Shown here one piece after another: positions 51,693 through 61,174 of a stretch of DNA of 64,000 bases; within the stretch, counting starts at the first letter, position 1, and each line of letters starts with the position of its first letter. A program made the position numbers and the translations under genes. The stretch is from NCBI GenBank assembly GCA_032622095.1, contig CP136063.1, positions 213,671,982 to 213,735,981 on the forward strand. Reading direction: 5' to 3'. The notes under the pieces are model-generated. The model was given only the letters and a program-made list of their open reading frames with translations, did no database searches and was not told the origin of the DNA. The stretch is from Siphonodentalium dalli (lineage: Eukaryota > Mollusca > Scaphopoda > Gadilida > Siphonodentaliidae).

Positions 51693-53413
51693 TATTATAG
51701 AGCGTGTGGTGTCATTTCTAGCCGAATCGCCTTGTATGTCGGGTCAACTCCAAATTTTTTTGTTTCAAACATTTCAGTAATGTTATGGATTGACGATTCA
51801 ATAACGTAATGAGATGCGTATGTTGAAACTATATCTGATAAGCATATATTCTTATAACGCATGAAATCATGCATATTATAGAAAGTTGACGTTAAATGTT
51901 AATAAAAGTTAATTGTAACTTTGAAATGTGCATATCGCACCTTATTCAGGAAGTAATAGTTTTATATGTAGTCATTTATATTAAACGCATATAAATGTGT
52001 CATCCGATCACGATCATAGTGTATATATTTGAGCATGTTATATATGTTAATTTATATTTGTATTATAATGTGTGTACACAGGTTTGTGTTGCACAATTGA
52101 TCAATTAGAATGAATTTCCGAACATTCGAGCTGCGTTAGTGATGTTGGTTTCGTAAAGCAGGTTTCCATCGTTTTTCCCAAGAGGTTTTTCGTTGGTTTT
52201 TCCTGACCGCCAACGCAGACACAGTAGGATGTAATTAACCTGTATGTGAAGACGTGTCCGTCCCTTAACTTGTAAGCATGTATACCAATAAACGCTGATG
52301 TCGACCCCTAGTGGACTCCGGCGCGGCTTGATGGCAATGATGGTGTTATCATTATTGGAGAATTGGGAATACAGGAGACTTTTGATAAGAGATGTACGAA
52401 TTCTCTCTAATGTATCTCATGAGAGAACAACGAATTCATCTATCTCCCTCTCTCTCTGTCTCGCTCTCTGTCTCTCTGACCTCAGCGGATTAATCAATTT
52501 TCGACGATTATTAAAATCAGCATTATCTCTTGCCCTCCGCTCTTCTTATATACTCCATGTCTTTTTCTTTTCCGAGGAGATAACTCAACATAAGCGATGA
52601 CTCGCTTGTTGTTAAATCCTCTGCAACCTCATATATTCTAACTCATGTCATAAATCAGCATTTGTAAAAAATATTATATATTCTTTGAGGGTAGAATTAA
52701 ATATTGTTTAAACCAAGCGAATGCAGGATCTCATGCATGCAACTGTTAAATCTAGATTGTTGGCCTCACAGAAACAGAAAAATAACGCATCTTTATCTGT
52801 ACTGTTTATCTTGAACCGTGATATATATACACACAGAACGAAACGATGTGCAAATGGGTTTGTCGATACGGCACGAGTGCTGTCGCGGAAGGATAGAACA
52901 AGGGGCGCTTCCTTTCGCGACAGCACGAGTGCCGTATCGGCAAACCCATATAAACATCGTGTCGTTCTATGTTTATTACACGATTCGCGTCCTAGAATCC
53001 GTGCATTAAAAATACAGGATTAGAAGGTTTATTTAGGCACATAGAGGGCGTGTTTTGTTATGTGTGATGATGCTTTTATTTTATTGTTCCGGTTTCATGA
53101 TTGAGGCGAACGTCATATACGTCATTTTACGTCAACGAGATGCGTTTGGAACGTACGTTCCATGTACGTTCCATACGTATTTGTAAATATGGAACAGCAA
53201 TAAAACTGTACTTCTGGGAACATACGTGTAATAAGTGTAATTGCACAGTTAAATGGGATTCAATAGGGATCTATTGATTATTTATTATACCAGAAGCAGT
53301 GTGTGCGTGTGTGTGCTCAGAATAGTCTCACGGATGTGACCGATCATCATTTATTTATAGAAATGGGCTTCGTCCGTCCGTCCGTCCGTTCGTCCATCCG
53401 TCGTACCGTCCGT
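51693..53413 (+). repeat. 1.72-kb direct repeat, left copy (flanks LINE)
   Basis: Starts TATTATAGAGCGTGTGGTGT and ends inside a (TCCG)n tract. It matches 61,175-62,928 along its whole length with about two dozen substitutions, a 24-bp insertion in the right copy near 61,380 and an 8-bp microsatellite difference, roughly 98.5 percent identity by eye. It contains a (TC)n tract (52,440-52,480), a long hairpin (52,835) and a GGAACGTACGTTCC palindrome (53,148). No coding capacity seen. Best read as a duplicated target site of the LINE that starts right after it. Confidence 0.9.
52835..52968. repeat. long hairpin, 59-bp arms, copy 1
   Basis: The arm 52,835-52,893 pairs with 52,910-52,968 with about eight mismatches. 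Shared blocks include GATACGGCAC, GTGCTGTCGCG and ATGGGTTTG. The 16-nt loop is TAGAACAAGGGGCGCT. It is duplicated with the surrounding 1.72-kb repeat at 62,342. Confidence 0.9.
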
Positions 53414-53931
53414 CCGTTCCGGTTCCGGTTTAGACGTAAACAATCGATGCACATCGCTCTCCGAAATTTTCGAAAATAGTGTCTGTTCCCAGCCTGAATT
53501 GTCCAGGACCATCAATTTACTTATTCTAGCATGGATTGGGAATATTGTTTATCAGTTTTCGTGTGTGGTTTTTCGAGATCGGTATGTGACTTTTGAAATT
53601 TAAAACACTACCATGTCAACCTCGAACCCTCTAAGTGCACAATTCAGCCCAAAAACAGTGATTTTGAACACAACTCCTCGAAGTCGAAAATGAAGTCCAG
53701 CGCCCAATTTAGGATGAATCGGATCCAATAATTCCTGTGTTTCTATTCGACTAATTAATTACAGTGTCATAAAGCGTATTCACTCATTATGTCGTGCAGC
53801 ACAACTCACCACAACAGTACTCGTGACGTAGTGACGACTTACTAGGCTTCGCCGTGAGAAAAAGTATATTGTCCAGTGACAACATATACTATATGCTCAG
53901 TATATCACAACAACAACTTTAATTAATCGAT
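53414..53931 (+). promoter_or_regulatory. LINE 5' UTR / putative internal promoter region
   Basis: 518 bp between the left direct repeat and ORF1, with no long frame. It would be expected to hold the element's internal promoter, but I see no distinctive motif to point to. Confidence 0.4.
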
Positions 53932-55554
53932 ATGGCGACAAGCAATACTTCGACTGATACCGACAAACGGAGCCTACACGATTGTCTGTCAGATTGGTAT
54001 GACAGTGTTGAGTCATTCCAGTACAATCGGCAACAGGATGACAGCCTCAAAATATCTGACAATCTCAAACCAGTTCTCGCATTCATAAGCTCAACTACGC
54101 ACGATATATTCACGGCAACAATAATTGAATTCGTCGGAAATCAGGACAAATTATTAGAAACACTAAGGGAGAATATATTCACTCACGCCAAGTCAAAGCA
54201 ATATTTCCCATATGAGCAATCGTCTTCGATGAAACAACGAGTTGTCCGAAATCAATCTGGAAACCATGTGATTGATCGAAATAACAGAAACAAGCGAATG
54301 TCTAATGACATTTATAATATAATGAAGTTCATGGTAGATGAAGACAGTGACTCCATAATCGATGTTATTAGCAAAGGTAGCCGAAGCAAGAGTGTTGGTC
54401 GACAGTCAATATCCGGAAATGTAACCATTCTAGATGAAGATGACACCTGTACATCCAGTATCAACAATTCATTAGTGAAAATTCAACGCGACATTTCATG
54501 CATGAAAACAGAAAACGAAATTTTCCACAAAGACTTCAATCAACGAGTTCCCAAATTAGATTCACCAATTGCTAGCCTGGAATCGCGATTCAGTAAAATC
54601 GAGGAGAAATTACATATAGTAAACGACGTCGAGAAGGCTAAAACAGACATAACGACGATAAACAAAAAAATAAAAGAACTGGACGAACAAATTGAATCAG
54701 ATACACTGACCATCGAGCGAATACAAGATGACAAATATACGGGTGTAAATAAACTAAAGGGTGACATAATCCAAATAAAGTCTGATATTGGCGAAATAGT
54801 AAGCGGTCTTGGTGAGTTCCATAAAAAGCAGAAAAGTCTGGAAGGTCAAGTTGCTACACTGAAAGATTTAGTGAATAAGAAAAACATTCAACCGACTCAT
54901 GCATGCGACAAACTGGTTAACGAAACAATTAAACAAAACGTTACTATAATGAAAGATGAATTCAGAAGTTTCACTACAGCGACAACCAACAGTTTGCAAC
55001 AGTTTGTTGAAGTAGTCGACAGATCAATGGGTGAGATGGTAAAAACACAACGTGACATGGCTACATTAATGGAGATGGCCATGAACTACAGTTACGACGA
55101 TAATGTTTCACACTCAGCACACAGTGAACGAGAAGACATAAACAGTGAACGTGAAGACATAAACAGTGAACGAGGAGACATAAACAATATATCTGTTGAA
55201 TCAGAAGTTGCACCCGAATACCCGAATCACAGTTATAAACAGGCACCACCTAAACAGGAAGTTCACAGAAACTATGACCGTCAGTCCCAAAGTGATTCCT
55301 ATTTTAACAGAATGGATGGACCCGTCAACACATCACAAGTATATCTCGCCGGTTTTGACGATTCCGTAACAGTGTTCGATATCAAGTCACACCTTCTCCA
55401 TTACAAAATTCGGTTCACAGTCATCAGAATGTTAAGAGGTAACGCAGCTCGAATCAACATTTGTGACAATGATATCGACATAGTCCTCGGTCCGAAATTC
55501 TGGCCAGTTGGTGCAACTTGTAGGATGTGGGTCCGCAAAGAACCAGAATTCTGA
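53932..55554 (+). CDS. LINE ORF1 protein, 540 aa, coiled coil plus RRM-like C terminus
   Basis: ORF1 proteins bind the element's own RNA and chaperone reverse transcription. This frame is intact from ATG to TGA. Residues 1-170 are polar, with no recognised domain. Residues ~180-380 are rich in K/E/I/L heptads (for example IASLESRFSKIEEKLHIVND), a likely coiled-coil oligomerisation region. Around residues 400-420 there are three near-identical SEREDIN units from a 24-bp repeat. The last ~70 residues (VYLAGFDDSVTVFDIKSHLL to GPKFWPVGATCRMWVRKE) have the fold-like pattern and terminal FWP.G..CR.W signature seen in mollusc and cnidarian LINE ORF1 C-terminal domains, probably RRM-like. No CCHC knuckles are present. 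ORF2 follows after 190 bp. Confidence 0.85.
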   Translation: MATSNTSTDTDKRSLHDCLSDWYDSVESFQYNRQQDDSLKISDNLKPVLAFISSTTHDIFTATIIEFVGNQDKLLETLRENIFTHAKSKQYFPYEQSSSMKQRVVRNQSGNHVIDRNNRNKRMSNDIYNIMKFMVDEDSDSIIDVISKGSRSKSVGRQSISGNVTILDEDDTCTSSINNSLVKIQRDISCMKTENEIFHKDFNQRVPKLDSPIASLESRFSKIEEKLHIVNDVEKAKTDITTINKKIKELDEQIESDTLTIERIQDDKYTGVNKLKGDIIQIKSDIGEIVSGLGEFHKKQKSLEGQVATLKDLVNKKNIQPTHACDKLVNETIKQNVTIMKDEFRSFTTATTNSLQQFVEVVDRSMGEMVKTQRDMATLMEMAMNYSYDDNVSHSAHSEREDINSEREDINSERGDINNISVESEVAPEYPNHSYKQAPPKQEVHRNYDRQSQSDSYFNRMDGPVNTSQVYLAGFDDSVTVFDIKSHLLHYKIRFTVIRMLRGNAARINICDNDIDIVLGPKFWPVGATCRMWVRKEPEF

Positions 55555-55744
55555 AATAATTATGTTCGAATATCGACTATCATATACCATTCTTTAATGT
55601 AATGATTCCTGATTCTTTTCTTCTTTTCTAGCGATGTCTAATGTGCGCCATCTATGTATATCATTATTGTTTGTATTCATATTCGATTACCGTACACGAA
55701 ATCAATACCATACCAGCTTATCGTATCCCACCAAGCTTAAATAT

Positions 55745-58700
55745 ATGGAGAACATGACATTAAATTTCCTTACCTGGAATTGTACGGGAATTATGTCATC
55801 AGGTGCATATATCACAGAACTAATGAGAAATGGTCATTATGACATTATGGGTCTAAGTGAGCATTGGTTATACCAAACCAATGTAGATTTTCTCGGAATG
55901 CTGGGGTCCAATTATGAATATCATGCTGTCTGCGATTATAGCCAACAAGTTCCCATCCATACCATAAAGCCAGGTAGACCCAAGGGCGGTGTGGCACTAA
56001 TGTGGCACAACAGGCTGTCACACTGTATATGTCCGCTTGACATATCAGATGATCGCATCATCGGGATTCAATTAAAGCTGCCGGGTGGGAGCTATTTGTA
56101 TATCTTCCAAGTTTACTTACCATCCACGAATTATCCCGCTGAAGAATATATAGCATATATAAATACGCTTAGAGATATATGCGATATATATAAAATACAC
56201 GGTAACCTCATCATAATGGGCGATCTAAATGGTAATTTCGATAAATCAGATAAGCGAAACTCAGCATTCATTAAATTTGTTAAAGCCCTTGAATTGAAAT
56301 CAGCAAATTATGAGATATCGCCTCGAGCTACTTGTTTACCATTTGGCCAGAGAGGCAACAATAACGGTACAATAATCGACCATATATTGATACCTGATAT
56401 ATTCATACATTTTGTACGCAGTATTGATGTAATGGACGATAACTCTATAGATGTGTCAAATCATCGTCCAATATCCGCAAATATTTCTTTGCCCGTAGAT
56501 GATCGCACCATCGGAGGGCTAGATGCTAATGCTGATGGTGGGATCGACTGGAAGCGAGTGAGATCTCACCCAGAAATCATCGAAGAGTATCAGAGATATC
56601 TTGATAATGAAATTATCAAAGTAAAAAACCGAGACCCCAATTTGTATCGAATTGACGCAGTATGTAGATATGCAGAAATCGTACAAGCAATTGCAAACGC
56701 ATCGGTTGCGTGTTTTCCTCGTAAACGTTTCAAACGAAATCTTAAACCCTTCTGGAATGATGAGTTAAAAGCGTTACACGACAAAATGCGTGCACATCGG
56801 AGAAAATGGATAGAGTCAGGAAGACCCAGAGAACAAAACGAACTCGATTTCGGAACTTATGTCGAGTATAAAGAAGCCAAATGCAACTTTCGTAGACTCT
56901 ATAGGAGAGCATCTCATAAACATATGACAGAAGTGGTAAACGAAATAGATGAACGCGCTGAGGTCGACCAAGATTACCTTTTCCGCATGTTAAACGCGAA
57001 AAAAAAAACTTACACGCTAACAAAAATCCATTTTTCGTACACAATGGAACTGTTCTTCGTGAGGAATCTGAAATAACTGAAGGTTGGGCGACATACTTCG
57101 AAAATCTCTACTCGCCGTTATATCAACCGAGCTTTGACTCAGTACAATTTAATCGTGTTAATTCTTTTGTTGACCGAGAAGTGACCAATACAAGCGAAAG
57201 TAAAATTGACAAGAATATCATATTCCCGGTAACAGAGAGCGAACTGGCTGATATTTGTCGAAATCTTAATCGCGGTAAAGCAGCAGGGTGGGATCTCATC
57301 GCAAACGAACATATTATATATGGTAGTCCTGTGTTAATCCAGGCGGTGTCAGACCTATACATACTGATATTATTACAGAACAGACAGTCCCTGAACATAT
57401 GAAGCGCGGCGTTATTATTACTTTATATAAAGGAGGGTCCAAACCAAAAACAGATTATGATAGTTATAGAGCAATCACATTGATGCCTGTACTTTACAAA
57501 ATACTTGAAAAAATAATCCAGACTCGATTAGAGCGATATACACCATACTTACTCGAAGTTAACCCATTGCAGCACGGATTCCAAAAAGGAATAAGTGCAA
57601 ACATGACCTCCTACTTGATGAGAGAATGCATTTCATACGTATCCGAAAGCAAACAAAATTTGTATTCGTGTTTCCTCGACGTGTGGAAAGCCTTTGACAC
57701 CGTCTGGGTAAATGGTCTATTGTACAAGCTTTACGAACGCGGGGTACAGGGACATTTGTTCACATTATTATACAACCTTTTGACAAATGTATCATGTTCA
57801 GTTCGATACCAACATACTTCATCTCAGTGGTTTAAAGTATTACAGGGAGCTAGACAAGGAAGTATATTATCGCCATTTTACTATATGATTTACGTAGACG
57901 AATTGATCAATCAATTAGCCAGCTCAGGATATGGACTACAAATGTTGGGCATAAATTGCACCAGCCCTACACACGCGGACGATATGGTGTTATTGTCCCT
58001 CAGTAAAAAGGGATTACAAAAACTTTGTGAAATATGCGTTTCTTACAGTAACACATGGAGGTACAGATATAACCCCAATAAATGTTGTATAATTGTTTTT
58101 AATGAGACAAAAGCGAATTATACTCGTCAAAATCGCACATGGAATCTAGGGGAATCGCAGATCAGGGAGGATACGCGAACAACTCATCTGGGGATACCAC
58201 TCGATAAATACGATTTCAACGGTGCCTTTGTTGAAAATATTTGCGAAAAAACTAGAAGTACATTTATGATGCTCACAAATGCTGGTATTCATCCGGGTGG
58301 TATAACTCCAAAGAGTTGTTCGATTATCTACTCGTCTGTGGTACTTCCGAGGGGATTGTACGGTTCTGAATTACTTTCGAATTTGTGCCAGAATAACCGT
58401 GATCGTCTAGAAAGAACACACCGATTTTGCGTTAAATTTTTCCAGGGTCTACATACACGCACAAAGACAGAAATAGCCCTTGGGTTAGTCGGTCTGCCTC
58501 CACTCATGTCTTTAATCGATAAACGCAAACTATCATTCTTTGGCTCGCTGTGTAATCTGTCGCAAAACAAAACTGTTTTCTATTTTCTTAACCCGTTTGT
58601 ATCAATATGTCGTGGGGTGCTTAGAGATAAGTGATAAAAATTTCATAGCTGACATGATTACAACACTCCAGAAATATAACATGGTCGACTACCTGATAAC

Positions 58701-59262
58701 TTTTATTGATTTACACAAATTCCCGAACAAACTAACATGGAAAAATATATTGAGAGACAAATGGAAAATCGGGTGTTCTGAAGAGTGGACAGCAATTATA
58801 AATGGCGACAATAGACTTGCTCGTTTCGCTGCCATACAACAAGAATTAACCATGTCTCATCTTTGGGGAAAATGTCGATGCTTCCCAAAATATAAATCAT
58901 CGTACACGCTTGTTGCTCGCCTTATGGCTATGTTACCTGGTGAGAAACAGGTATGTCCTCTCTGCAGTCGCGAACACAGCGACGTTGTTAAACATACCAT
59001 ATGTGAATGCACGTCAATAACATCGGAGAGGAACCTTGTGGAATTCGACATTTTGAACAACTTTGATATCGAATTCTACCTAAAATTCGATAAACTGAGT
59101 CCAGAATCTAAAACTCGACTTTTTCTTTCTGGATTATCAGATTTTATGACGATTCCACTGGAATATACGGAAGACCCAATTAATTTTTTTGTTAAAAAGT
59201 CCGCTGATCTATGGAAACGCTATGTTGACTTAATAATATTATCTGAGAATGCAACGAATTAA
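55745..59262 (+). pseudogene. LINE ORF2: APE endonuclease, reverse transcriptase, knuckle (three frame changes)
   Basis: ORF2 nicks target DNA and copies the element RNA. The frame is open from 55,634, but the ATG at 55,745 fits the endonuclease start better. Endonuclease motifs: LTWN (~55,775), catalytic Glu in LSEHW (~55,860), MGDLNG (~56,216), IDH (~56,375) and SNHRP (~56,457). The frame changes near an A-run at 57,000-57,018, again at 57,360-57,372 and again at about 58,590-58,625. The reverse transcriptase has FLDVWKAFDTVW (motif A, ~57,675), QGARQGSILSPF (~57,845) and THADDMVLL (catalytic ADD, ~57,970; His replaces the usual F/Y before ADD). A C-terminal CPLC-x9-H-x2-C knuckle lies at ~58,954-59,012. 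Stop at 59,260-59,262. The breaks may be real decay, or in the A-run a sequencing error. Confidence 0.85.
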
Positions 59263-59477
59263 GCGACATTATCAGCTCCAGCACGTCAGTGAAGGTTGAC
59301 ATATTCAATATACAACTAAAGGAGATATACATGCATACATGTATTATAACAGCTATGTTCGGGTGGGCGTTATTCGCAAATACCACACACTTATGGCACC
59401 AAATGGTCGCAAAACATTGAGGTTGTTTTCGGCGATACATTTACCCGATAATGCTTGGATTACATTTACATCGACAA
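59263..59477 (+). other. LINE 3' UTR, first part
   Basis: Noncoding sequence between the ORF2 stop and the MITE-like segment. No special motif seen. Confidence 0.5.
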
Positions 59478-60366
59478 TGGCTGCGGACACACGTACCACA
59501 GTAGCGATGGCATAGTAGGTGTGACAATTAATTATGGTGGAGTTTGGTGACAATTGGCCAACATAATTTATATGCCATAGGAAGTCATGTCGCCCGCCGC
59601 ATATTCACACAGTGAGTCGACTGACCAATTAACCCATTGCGTTTCACCAAGGCTGATCTCTACTCATTACGTTTAGCCACATTGTATTCTCTACCATACA
59701 TAAAATTGCACGATCGATCGTCCAGAATTGTGTTTGAACCCATTCACTCACATACCATGCAAGTGGCATGTTTTATTGATATGATCTGAATACATGTTTA
59801 TCTACATATATTATTTTCACGCGTATTAAGTCAGTTGCCCAATTGCGTATTTTATTTTGCGACGTTAAATTCTACGCATAATTAGGCTAGCATCATGTGG
59901 ACAGATGAAGCTGTATCGGAATTGTTGGAAGAGATGCAGATAAGAGAAAGTATATGGAATAAACAAAGCGACATAACACTTATAACTGATCGCAATGTTT
60001 GACCCACTTTTATATAATATGCTGAGAAATTACACCGGTGATTTGTTCTTAGTAAGAACAATCATGACTGTTGACAGAAACGAGGTATTTATTAAGTTAT
60101 CAAGTGGACTTGTGTGTTAGCATTAAAATATAACATTGCGTTTTGAGTAAAGATCAACAGCGACAAGACATTCTGTTAGATAAATCATTGAAATGTCGAT
60201 CTCGACGCTGATAGAGCTTGGAAGAGACTCATTGTGTGAATTTGCGGCGGGCGACATTGCTCGCTATGGCACAGAAATATGACGACCAATTGTCACCAAA
60301 ATTGCACCATAATTAATTGTCACACCTACTATGCCATCGCTACTGTGATACGTGTGTCCGCAGCCA
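59478..60366. mobile_element. MITE-like element, 889 bp, 141-bp inverted repeats
   Basis: 59,478-59,618 (TGGCTGCGGACACACGTACC...) and 60,226-60,366 are inverted repeats at roughly 83-85 percent identity, including GCGATGGCATAGTAGGTGTG, GACAATTAATTATGGTG, TGTCGCCCGCCGCA and TTCACACA blocks. No frame encodes a transposase. No convincing target duplication (ACAA on the left, ATCA on the right). It lies between ORF2 and the LINE's poly-A signal. Confidence 0.75.
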
Positions 60367-60662
60367 ATCATTTTATGTATATGTGCATGTAGATCATGCA
60401 TTATAGGTTCGTGTAAGCTCACATGGTGCATACATGTGTATATAATCGATCATGACCGTGCCAATGTTCTACTTGCATTGTATCCCTAACATTTCCGAAT
60501 CTGATTATGTATGTCTTACATTTTGCTGCACTCCGATTGGAGATGTCATGAACTTATATTGACATCTTGGCCTAATCTGTGCTAGACCGGAGTAGCATCC
60601 ATGCATGGTGTGTAGTAATACTCGATAGTTGTGTGAGTGTATGTGGGCTAAGGTGTGTGTGC

Positions 60663-60664
<2 letters not shown>
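60367..60664 (+). other. LINE 3' UTR, middle part
   Basis: About 300 bp with no recognisable gene or repeat, rich in CATG and TACATG words. Confidence 0.45.
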
Positions 60665-60705
<41 letters not shown>

Positions 60706-60773
60706 GTGTGTGTATGTGTATGTATATGTATGCATGTGTGTGTGTATGTATGTATATATGTATATGTATGTAC

Positions 60774-60834
<61 letters not shown>

Positions 60835-60960
60835 GGTATATGTATATGTATGTGGGGATATATATATGTGTGTATATATGTGTATGTATATGTATGTATG
60901 TATATATATATATATATAATATATGTATATATGTATATGTATATATACATATATATAGAG
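60665..60960. repeat. (TA)n / (TATG)n / (TG)n compound microsatellite
   Basis: Almost pure alternating pyrimidine-purine sequence: three TA runs separated by TATG/TGTG runs, ending in a GA-rich AGAGGGAGGGAGAG tail at 60,957-60,980. Open frames on both strands here are low-complexity artefacts. Confidence 0.95.
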
Positions 60961-61160
60961 GGAGGGAGAGAGAGAGAGATGTCAGGCACGCTTTGAAATA
61001 AGAATTGTTCGATTTACAATATTGCTATATTTTTATCATTTCATTGTGGATAAATAATATATGGCGCTATGTCCTATGTGCTTATATTGCCATTTTTTGT
61101 TGATATATTTGTTTTTGTGTGAATTAATTGTATTGTATCAATGATCTCCCATGAGGAGGA

Positions 61161-61166
61161 AATAAA
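61161..61166 (+). terminator. polyadenylation signal of the LINE
   Basis: AATAAA lies 8 bp before the right direct repeat and is followed by GATATATA. It marks the 3' end of the element. Confidence 0.6.
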
Positions 61167-61174
61167 GATATATA

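Larger units (their letters stand above)
53414..61174 (+). mobile_element. near full-length LINE (APE-type non-LTR retrotransposon)
   Basis: The element comprises a ~0.5-kb 5' UTR, ORF1 (53,932-55,554), ORF2 (from 55,745, broken) and a long 3' UTR ending AATAAAGATATATATAT at 61,161-61,174. Its outer edges coincide with the inner edges of two 1.72-kb direct repeats. The 3' UTR holds a MITE-like inverted-repeat segment and a TA/TATG microsatellite, which inflate it to 1.9 kb. The APE endonuclease plus reverse transcriptase plus C-terminal knuckle layout places it in the CR1/L2/Jockey-like groups; I cannot fix the clade. Confidence 0.85.

Noticed and set aside
52298-52600. Duplicated frames in the 1.72-kb repeats (also 61,804-62,107)
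   Set aside because: The frame crosses a (TC)n tract, and the two copies differ by a frame-shifting indel near 52,427/61,933, so the frame is not maintained.
60579-61001. Tyr/Ile-rich frames on both strands
   Set aside because: They are translations of the TA/TATG microsatellite.
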